From Actinomycetota bacterium (GTDB lineage Bacteria > Actinomycetota > Actinomycetes > Actinomycetales > Microbacteriaceae): DNA of 11,319 bases. The DNA lies in the NCBI GenBank assembly GCA_009702645.1, contig WLHO01000015.1, positions 1-11,319 on the forward strand, read 5' to 3'. The notes under the pieces are model-generated. The model ran no database searches, was not told where the DNA came from, and saw only the letters and a program-made list of their open reading frames with translations. Positions 6,179-11,319 of the stretch are shown here, piece by piece; positions within the stretch are counted from its first letter, which is position 1, and each line of letters opens with the position of its first letter. Made by a program: the position numbers and the translations under genes.

Positions 6179-6565
6179 GTGAGTGAAAATCTACTGGAGC
6201 AGCGCTATGGCCTTGGGGCAAAGCGCAAAAGGGACCGAGTTTTTGCAATTTCGGTAGGGGTTTTTGCACTAGTTGCCTTTTTGGTTTGGGCCATAATTTT
6301 CACTATTGACGATGCTCAGAAGATCACCACCAGAGATGTCGGGTTTACGGTAAATGATGAGTTTTCCACCGAAGTGGTTTTTGAGGTCTCCAGAGACCCA
6401 GGGAGAGCAGTTGTCTGCGATGTGCAGGTACTAAGCCAAAGCTATGCGGTGGTTGGGTTCAAGACTGTAGCCGTCGCGGCCTCAGCCAACCGTTCAACTG
6501 TGATTTCTACCGTCGTGAACACTACAGAACTTGGCACCACGGGCTTGGTTGACAGCTGCCGTTGA
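6179..6565 (+). CDS. DUF4307 family membrane protein
   Basis: A 128-residue protein. The N-terminus has the RYG motif (residues 9-11) followed by a basic run KRKRDR, one membrane span at about 22-42, then an extracytoplasmic beta-rich domain with VVCDVQVLSQSYAVVGF and a final VDSCR. Two cysteines, C80 and C127, could form a disulfide outside the cell. This order matches the actinobacterial DUF4307 family, which sits beside greA in many genomes (Rv1081c in M. tuberculosis, from memory). Function is unknown. The GTG start is supported by the conserved RYG close behind it and by the leaderless promoter pattern; greA follows after 18 bases, so they form an operon. Confidence 0.85.
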   Translation: MSENLLEQRYGLGAKRKRDRVFAISVGVFALVAFLVWAIIFTIDDAQKITTRDVGFTVNDEFSTEVVFEVSRDPGRAVVCDVQVLSQSYAVVGFKTVAVAASANRSTVISTVVNTTELGTTGLVDSCR

Positions 6566-6583
6566 AAGTAAGCTGTAAGGATT

Positions 6584-7063
6584 ATGTCTGAATCACACGA
6601 AGCCACCTGGCTAACCCAGGAAGCCTACGACCGTCTAGCTGATGAACTTGAGTACCTGATCTCGGTTGCACGCGGCGATATAGCTAAGCGAATCCAAGAA
6701 GCACGTGAGGAAGGCGACCTCAAGGAAAACGGCGGCTACCACGCGGCCAAAGAAGAGCAGGGCAAGATTGAGTCTCGAATCAATCGCATTGAAGAGATCC
6801 TCGCGACTGCCCAAGTTGGACAAGCGCCTAAGGCTCACGGTGTTGTCGAGCAGGGGCTGGTAGTCACTGTTAATCTAAATGGTTCAGAGAAGAAGTTCTT
6901 GCTAGGTAGTGCCGAGATCAACGATGACAGCGTCGAGGTCTACAGCCCTGATTCACCAATTGGAAGTGCGATTCTTGGCAAGAAGGTTGGCGAGGAACTT
7001 GAAGTGTTTTTGCCAAATGGCAAAGCTATCTCAGTGAAGATTCTGGAAGTTGCGAACGCTTAG
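6584..7063 (+). CDS. greA: Transcription elongation factor GreA
   Basis: A 159-residue factor that enters the secondary channel of RNA polymerase and stimulates cleavage of the backtracked transcript. It has the N-terminal coiled coil (about 10-80) with the tip motif EGDLKENGGYHAAKEEQ, including acidic residues D45 and E48, which correspond to D41 and E44 of E. coli GreA. The C-terminal FKBP-like domain (about 85-159) ends with SPIGSAILGKKVGEELEV. The NGGYHAAKEEQ form is typical of actinobacteria. ATG 6584 has AAGG three bases before it, a short spacing that may be helped by coupling to the upstream DUF4307 gene. Its stop overlaps the convergent ilvA stop by four bases, with no visible terminator. 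Confidence 0.96.
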   Translation: MSESHEATWLTQEAYDRLADELEYLISVARGDIAKRIQEAREEGDLKENGGYHAAKEEQGKIESRINRIEEILATAQVGQAPKAHGVVEQGLVVTVNLNGSEKKFLLGSAEINDDSVEVYSPDSPIGSAILGKKVGEELEVFLPNGKAISVKILEVANA

Positions 7064-8313
7064 TCTTCGCGACGCTTTTCAAGCCTTGGTCGAAGGCCAG
7101 CTTTTTCCAAGGCCTTCACAACTTCCATTCGGTGCTCGTGACCACTGGTTTCAACCGAAAGGTTCAGCTCAACTTCACTAATCTGCAGCCCATTGCCGTG
7201 TCTGGTGTGCAGCACCTCGACAACGTTGGCATGCGCTCCCGCAATTACCTCAGCAGTTAAGGCCAGCTGTCCCGGACGGTCTGGAAGCATGACCGAGAAA
7301 TTGGTGTACCGATCCGAAGCGGATAGACCGTGGCGAATTACCCTCTGCAGCAGCAGTGGGTCCATGTTTCCACCCGACAAGATAGCAACTGTTTTTCCCT
7401 TGGCTTTGGCTTTGCCGCTCATAAGGGCAGCAACTGCAACTGCTCCGGCAGGCTCAACGACCTGCTTAGAGCGCTCGAGCAGAACCAAAATAGCCTTGGC
7501 GATTTCGTCCTCTGAAACAGTCACGACTTTGTCGATATGTTGTTTGATTAACTCAAAAGGCACTCGACCCGGTTTTGCAACAGCGATTCCATCGGCGATT
7601 GTCGCGGTGGCAACTACCTCAGTAGGTTTCCCGGCCTTAATCGAACCTGGGTACGGAGCGACGTTCTCGGCTTGAACTCCGATAACGCGTATCTTCTTAC
7701 CTCTTGCCTGCGCCGTTAGCTTGGCCGCCACAGCAACTCCTGCCGCCAGACCTCCGCCGCCGATGGCTACAACGATTGTTGAGACATCAGGGTGCTGCTC
7801 CATAATCTCAACGCCAACAGTTCCTTGACCCAAAACCACATCAATGTGATCAAAAGGTGGAATGAAAATGGCGCCAGTTTCTTTAGCCTGATCTTGAGCT
7901 GCCTTCAAAGCCTCAGCAAACGTTGCTCCAAACAAAACTACTTTGGCACCGTAGTTGCGAGTCGCGGCAACTTTTGGAAGCGATGCACCGAAGGGCATGT
8001 AAACGGTTGCTTTGATTCCTAGCTTCTTTGCAGCTAACGCCACACCTTGAGCGTGATTGCCGGCTGAAGCTGCAATCACTCCCATTTTCTTTTCTTCTTT
8101 GGTGAGCTTGCTCATGCGATTGAAAGCACCGCGAACTTTATAGGCTCCGGTTCGCTGAAGATTTTCGCACTTGAGCCAAACTTCCTGGCCAACTAGTTCA
8201 GAGAGGTAGTGGGAGTGAAGAACTGGCGTCTCAATGGCAACTTGCCTAACGTTAGCCAGAGCTCTTTCGAACTCGCTCAAGGCAGGAACAACTACCGGAG
8301 GTTGGCTGGTCAT
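7060..8313 (-). CDS. ilvA: Threonine ammonia-lyase (threonine deaminase), single-ACT form
   Basis: A 417-residue PLP enzyme that converts L-threonine to 2-oxobutanoate and ammonia, the first step of isoleucine synthesis. The PLP lysine is K59 in RTGAYKVRGA; other cofactor motifs are SAGNHAQG (83-90), the phosphate-binding GGGGLAAG (185-192) and SGGN (313-316). A single C-terminal ACT-type regulatory domain (about 338-410), beginning NFSVMLPDRPGQL, suggests effector control, but whether isoleucine inhibits it cannot be read here. The size and single ACT domain match the medium form of the family rather than the two-domain E. coli IlvA. ATG 8313 is preceded by GAAAGG at six bases. It is convergent to greA, with overlapping stops, and 53 bases downstream of the htpX end. 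A catabolic role is possible. Confidence 0.95.
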   Translation of the reverse strand: MTSQPPVVVPALSEFERALANVRQVAIETPVLHSHYLSELVGQEVWLKCENLQRTGAYKVRGAFNRMSKLTKEEKKMGVIAASAGNHAQGVALAAKKLGIKATVYMPFGASLPKVAATRNYGAKVVLFGATFAEALKAAQDQAKETGAIFIPPFDHIDVVLGQGTVGVEIMEQHPDVSTIVVAIGGGGLAAGVAVAAKLTAQARGKKIRVIGVQAENVAPYPGSIKAGKPTEVVATATIADGIAVAKPGRVPFELIKQHIDKVVTVSEDEIAKAILVLLERSKQVVEPAGAVAVAALMSGKAKAKGKTVAILSGGNMDPLLLQRVIRHGLSASDRYTNFSVMLPDRPGQLALTAEVIAGAHANVVEVLHTRHGNGLQISEVELNLSVETSGHEHRMEVVKALEKAGLRPRLEKRRED

Positions 8314-8319
8314 TTGGGG

Positions 8320-8325
8320 CCTTTC
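8320..8325 (-). promoter_or_regulatory. Ribosome binding site of ilvA
   Basis: GAAAGG on the minus strand, six bases before ATG 8313. It supports that start and contrasts with the neighbouring htpX gene, which has none. Confidence 0.5.
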
Positions 8326-8366
8326 GAGAAAACTACCTAGCCCCCAAGTTTAGTTAGATTTGCGAG

Positions 8367-9248
8367 CTAGAACTTAGTCCCCATGGTGCGAATTCTCTCA
8401 ACACGCTTTGGGATAGGCGGGTGGGTTGAGAACAGGCGTTCTGTGAACCCAGGCCTAATCGGGTCGTTTAGGAACATGTGAGCCATGGAGGCGCTGACTT
8501 TCTGCATGGGTTTGCCATACTCGCCCAGCTTGTTAAGCGCACTTGCCAACCCCTCTGGATACCTTGTGATCTCCACGCCAGTGGCATCGGCTAAGTACTC
8601 GCGCTGCCTAGAAACTGCAGCGCTCACGATTGGCCCAATAAGCCAAGCAATCACGCTGGCCACTACTCCAATAATCAAAAAGATTGCGCCGGCTCCATCG
8701 CGTGATTTGCTACCCCCCGCAAAGAAGGCTGCACGGATAGCAAAGTCCGCAAGAATTCCAACAGCACTAACTAGCCCAAAGACGATAGTTGAAACGCGTA
8801 TGTCGTAGTTTCGGATGTGGGCAAGCTCGTGGGCCATAACTCCCTCAAGCTCGTTATCGTCCATGATCACGAGAAGTCCAGTCGTGGCGGCAACGATAGC
8901 GTGCTCTGGATCACGTCCCGAAGCAAAGGCATTAGGGGCCGGGTCGTTGATGATATAAACCTTAGGCATTGGGATTCCCTCGGCAATCGAGAGGTTCTCT
9001 ACAATGCGCCACAATCTTGGGTTATCAGATTTTTGTATCTCGACGGCACCAGTCATACCGATGGCTATTTTGCCTGCCATGTAGTACTGGAAGATTGTGT
9101 AAACCAAAACAAAGCCAACAATAAACAGTGCTGATGAGCCATTGCCGGAGGCGGTTCCCCACCAGATAGATAATCCACTAAGCAAGGCAACAAAAAGCAC
9201 CACGATGATTATCGTGTTGCGTTTGTTGGCAGCTATCGCTGAGTACAT
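8367..9248 (-). CDS. htpX: HtpX-like M48 family membrane zinc metalloprotease
   Basis: A 293-residue membrane protease. Two N-terminal spans (about 12-30 and 38-58) precede a cytoplasmic zinc domain with HELAH (H140, E141, H144). Two further hydrophobic segments (about 153-175 and 187-211) come next, then SRQREYLAD, whose Glu (E217) is the third zinc ligand. The tail FSTHPPIPKRVERI is the conserved M48 ending. In E. coli HtpX works with FtsH in degrading damaged membrane proteins; the same role is likely here. ATG 9248 follows the lemA stop by 17 bases and has no Shine-Dalgarno, but TAGACT lies six bases before it, so it may also be made from its own leaderless transcript. The lemA-htpX pairing is common in bacteria. 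Confidence 0.95.
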   Translation of the reverse strand: MYSAIAANKRNTIIIVVLFVALLSGLSIWWGTASGNGSSALFIVGFVLVYTIFQYYMAGKIAIGMTGAVEIQKSDNPRLWRIVENLSIAEGIPMPKVYIINDPAPNAFASGRDPEHAIVAATTGLLVIMDDNELEGVMAHELAHIRNYDIRVSTIVFGLVSAVGILADFAIRAAFFAGGSKSRDGAGAIFLIIGVVASVIAWLIGPIVSAAVSRQREYLADATGVEITRYPEGLASALNKLGEYGKPMQKVSASMAHMFLNDPIRPGFTERLFSTHPPIPKRVERIRTMGTKF

Positions 9249-9254
9249 AGATTC

Positions 9255-9260
9255 AGTCTA
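9255..9260 (-). promoter_or_regulatory. Candidate internal -10 element, leaderless start of htpX
   Basis: TAGACT, six bases (GAATCT), then ATG 9248, placed in the 17-base gap after lemA. It would allow htpX to be transcribed apart from lemA. A -35 box would have to lie inside the lemA coding end, and I see no convincing one. Confidence 0.35.
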
Positions 9261-9265
9261 TAAAA

Positions 9266-9835
9266 CTAGAAGCTGGCTTTAGGTGGTTCGGCGATGCTTG
9301 CGCTATCTGCCACCTCGAAGAATTCACGCTGAGGGAAACCAAGAGATTTCACAAATAGATTCTGTGGGAACTGCAACACCTTGGTGTTTAGTTCGCGGAC
9401 TCCACCGTTGTAAAAGCGTCTCGAAGCCATGATCTTGTCTTCGGTGTCGCTAAGTTCTGCCTGAAGCTGAAGAAAGTTCTGGCTTGCCTGAAGGACTGGA
9501 TATGCTTCTGCCACTGCGAACAGCGACTTCAATGCTCCTTGAAGCATATTCTCGGCCTGACCGGCTTGCTCAGGGTGGGCAAGCGCATCTGGGGAAACGG
9601 TGGCAGCACGTGCTTCCGTCACGGCCTCAAAAACTTGACGCTCGTGGGAGGCGTATCCCTTGACCGTCTCAATCAAATTAGGAATCAGATCAGCGCGACG
9701 CTTTAGCTGAACGGTGATATCGCTCCAAGCCTCATCAACTCGAACGTTGAGAGCTACTAGAGAGTTGTAGGTAGACCAAAGCCAAAGACCAATTAGAAGA
9801 GCCAGGCCCAAAACTACAAGTAGTGCGATTTCCAC
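9266..9835 (-). CDS. lemA: LemA family membrane protein
   Basis: A 189-residue protein with one N-terminal membrane span (about 3-20) and a helical domain on the other side. Family motifs are YNSLVALNVRVDEAWSDI (23-40), KRRADLIPNLIETVKGYA.HE (45-65) and AEAYPVLQASQNFLQLQAEL followed by TEDKI and RRFYN (109-143). The molecular function of LemA is not settled; its frequent pairing with HtpX suggests a role in membrane protein stress, which is inference. The start is GTG 9835, with AAGGGG five bases before it. A Pro/Ala-rich tail (about 182-189) follows the conserved domain. It probably heads a lemA-htpX operon; the 116 bases between it and the upstream tRNA must hold its promoter. Confidence 0.94.
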   Translation of the reverse strand: MEIALLVVLGLALLIGLWLWSTYNSLVALNVRVDEAWSDITVQLKRRADLIPNLIETVKGYASHERQVFEAVTEARAATVSPDALAHPEQAGQAENMLQGALKSLFAVAEAYPVLQASQNFLQLQAELSDTEDKIMASRRFYNGGVRELNTKVLQFPQNLFVKSLGFPQREFFEVADSASIAEPPKASF

Positions 9836-9951
9836 GTTTACCCCTTAGAGAGAATATGTCTACCTGAAATGCTAAGCCAGTCGATTCCCAAATGGCGGCT
9901 TTATGTGCTTCATCTCAGCAAACCCGAAGTTAGGCCCTATAAACCGCTTCA

Positions 9952-10027
9952 TGGTGCCCCCGATGGGACTCGAACCCATACTGTGACGATTTTAAGTCGT
10001 CTGCCTCTGCCATTGGGCTACGGGGGC
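9952..10027 (-). tRNA. tRNA with anticodon UAA (leucine codon UUA), class I shape, CCA encoded
   Basis: A full cloverleaf of 76 bases can be drawn on the minus strand. The acceptor stem is GCCCCCG with CGGGGGC. The D arm starts GCCC with three pairs to GGC and has the GG pair in its loop. The anticodon stem is GACGA with TCGTC, loop CTTAAAA, anticodon TAA. The T arm is ATGGG, TTCGAGT, CCCAT. A73 precedes an encoded CCA. The variable region is only five bases (ACAGT), whereas bacterial tRNA-Leu is normally class II with a long variable arm. A73 suits leucine, but the charged amino acid is therefore less certain than the anticodon implies. It starts 15 bases after the ndh stop. Confidence 0.9.
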
Positions 10028-10039
10028 CGCAATCACCAG

Positions 10040-10045
10040 AGTCTA
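10040..10045 (-). promoter_or_regulatory. Weak candidate -10 element for the tRNA gene
   Basis: TAGACT overlaps the ndh stop codon and lies 12 bases before the mature tRNA end, which would leave a leader of about six bases. No -35 box sits at the right distance; TTGAAA at 10069-10074 is too far (23 bases). Read-through from ndh is the alternative. Confidence 0.25.
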
Positions 10046-11319
10046 GTTCTTAGGTCTGGAGGCCCAGGTTTCAAAGGCTAATCGAGGTTGCTTCACAGCG
10101 TCGATTGAAACTACGTCGCGACGAAGAAGGAAGTTTGAAATCCAACCGCTGAAGACGCGAATCTTTCTTTCCCACATCGGCATAGCAAGACCGTGGTAGC
10201 CACGGTGCATGATCCAGGCTATGAAGCCAGTGACTGCAAGGTTTCGGTACTGGAAAACTCCAACACCAATTCCAAGACCAGCAACTGCTCCCATGTTCTT
10301 GTGGTGGTAATTCTTTAGTCCCTCACCGCGAAGTGCTGCGACCAAGTTCTTGGCCATAAGCTTCCCTTGACGAACAGCGTGCTGAGCATTTGGAACGCAG
10401 TAACCGCCAACACCATCGCCCGAAAGATCAGGCACTGCTGAAACGTCTCCGCAGGTCCAGGCTCCCTCAATCACACTCTCGCCATCGACTACTCGAAGTG
10501 CAGCGTTTGCTGTGATGCGGCCGCGCTCATCGGTTGGAAGATCGGTGTGCTTCACAACCGGGTTGGCCATAACTCCTGCTGTCCAAACGATTGTGTCAGC
10601 ACCAAATTTCTCACCGGTGGATAGCTCAACCATGCCGTTGTCGGCAGACAGCAACTGAGTGTCTAGGTGAATCTTTGCGTTTCTGTCTTGAAGGTTCTTG
10701 ATAACCCAGTGGCTAGTCTTTAGAGAAACCTCAGGCATGATGCGGCTCATCGCTTCAACCAAATGGAAGTTGATATCTTCAAACTTCAAAGTTGGGTAGT
10801 AGCGCAATAGGTAGGTTGCAAGAGATAGCATCTCGGCGAAAGCCTCAATACCTGCGAACCCTCCACCGACAACAACAAAAGTCAAAAGACGGGCGCGCTC
10901 AGGTCCTTCTGGCAGGTTTGAGGCCTTGTCGAAATTGGTCAGAATCTTGTGCCTTACCTCGATGGCTTCCTCGATGGTCTTCATTCCGATTGCAACTTCA
11001 GCAACACCTGGGATTGGGAAGGTTCGAGAAACTGCACCCGCAGTGACTACAACATGGTCGTACTCGCGATCAAAAGGCGCCAGGCCAGGAACCTCGATAG
11101 TTACCTTTTTGTTGGTGTGAGAAACATCTGTAACTCTTCCGGTAATAATCTCGGTTCTATTCAGATGCCTGCGGTGAGACACCACTGCATGCCTTGGCTC
11201 AATAGAACCAGCGGCTACCTCTGGAAGGAATGGTTGGTAAGTCATGTAAGGAAGCGGGTCAATCATTGTGACCTCTGCCTCGTTTTTCCTGAGGTACTTC
11301 TCAAGTTTTCGTGCAGTGT
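10043..11319 (-). CDS. ndh: Type II NADH:quinone oxidoreductase (NDH-2), 5' partial
   Basis: The C-terminal 424 residues are visible; the frame stays open to the window edge, where the code for KLEKYLRKNEAEVTMIDPL continues the first FAD fold, so the ATG at 11266 is not the start. NDH-2 is a single-subunit, non-proton-pumping flavoenzyme on the inner face of the membrane that passes electrons from NADH to quinone. Counting from Met 11266, visible motifs are PYMTYQPFLPEVAAGSIEP (6-24), the NADH-binding VVVGGGFAGIEAF (131-143), the FAD-binding WTCGDVSAVPD (270-280) and PNAQHAVRQG (292-301) near the quinone site. The C-terminal region, about 350-400, is basic and amphipathic and should anchor it to the membrane. 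No frameshift or missing residue is apparent. Confidence 0.95.
   Translation of the reverse strand, partial: TARKLEKYLRKNEAEVTMIDPLPYMTYQPFLPEVAAGSIEPRHAVVSHRRHLNRTEIITGRVTDVSHTNKKVTIEVPGLAPFDREYDHVVVTAGAVSRTFPIPGVAEVAIGMKTIEEAIEVRHKILTNFDKASNLPEGPERARLLTFVVVGGGFAGIEAFAEMLSLATYLLRYYPTLKFEDINFHLVEAMSRIMPEVSLKTSHWVIKNLQDRNAKIHLDTQLLSADNGMVELSTGEKFGADTIVWTAGVMANPVVKHTDLPTDERGRITANAALRVVDGESVIEGAWTCGDVSAVPDLSGDGVGGYCVPNAQHAVRQGKLMAKNLVAALRGEGLKNYHHKNMGAVAGLGIGVGVFQYRNLAVTGFIAWIMHRGYHGLAMPMWERKIRVFSGWISNFLLRRDVVSIDAVKQPRLAFETWASRPKN

Noticed and set aside
9869..10081. A 70-codon plus-strand frame with APDGTRTHTVTILSRLPLPLGYGG
   Set aside because: This is the well-known false protein read across the antisense strand of a tRNA gene.
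1..11319. Mobile elements, CRISPR arrays, toxin-antitoxin, phage or defence genes
   Set aside because: I saw no transposase, integrase, repeat array or known defence domain; all genes fit housekeeping families with even composition.

Overview
The window is a compact, gene-dense stretch of bacterial chromosome with a base composition near 50 % GC by eye. It most resembles an actinobacterium with a reduced genome, plausibly a freshwater planktonic member of the Microbacteriaceae (Luna-type lineages such as Rhodoluna or Aquiluna). The reasons are the actinobacterial families present (DUF4245, DUF4307, a fused PIN-PhoH ATPase, a Rv1086-type cis-prenyltransferase), starts without Shine-Dalgarno sequences, very short gaps, and overlapping convergent gene ends. 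The organism call is inference. I see no mobile element, CRISPR array, phage gene or defence system, and no stretch above 300 bases lacks a gene.

Layout. 1-2415 (+): the tail of xseA, xseB, a DUF4245 membrane protein and fumC, probably one transcription unit. 2393-5107 (-): a minimal prepilin peptidase whose end overlaps fumC, then (upstream on that strand) a PIN-PhoH ATPase and a short-chain-type isoprenyl diphosphate synthase. 5149-5868 (+): a hemolysin III/PAQR membrane protein, divergent from the synthase. 5872-6138 (-): an 88-residue single-span membrane protein. 6179-7063 (+): a DUF4307 membrane protein and greA. 7060-8313 (-): threonine deaminase ilvA. 8367-9835 (-): the lemA-htpX pair. 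9952-10027 (-): a tRNA with anticodon UAA. 10043-11319 (-): a type II NADH dehydrogenase whose start lies beyond the window.

From xseA to greA, order and relative orientation match what I remember of the M. tuberculosis Rv1108c-Rv1080c region, but with genes missing. glpX is absent between DUF4245 and fumC. mca and a thioredoxin-fold gene are absent around the small membrane protein. The segment therefore looks like a pared-down version of an old actinobacterial gene neighbourhood. Functions are mostly housekeeping: DNA repair, TCA cycle, respiration, transcript elongation, isoleucine synthesis, prenyl lipids and membrane protein quality control.

The points most worth a second look are a class I (short variable loop) tRNA with a leucine UAA anticodon; six start codons each preceded at exactly six bases by a -10-like hexamer, suggesting leaderless mRNAs; a perfect 11+1+11 palindrome over the divergent start region near 6143; and a bulky residue in the prenyltransferase that predicts a short product. 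I found no convincing new multi-gene system.
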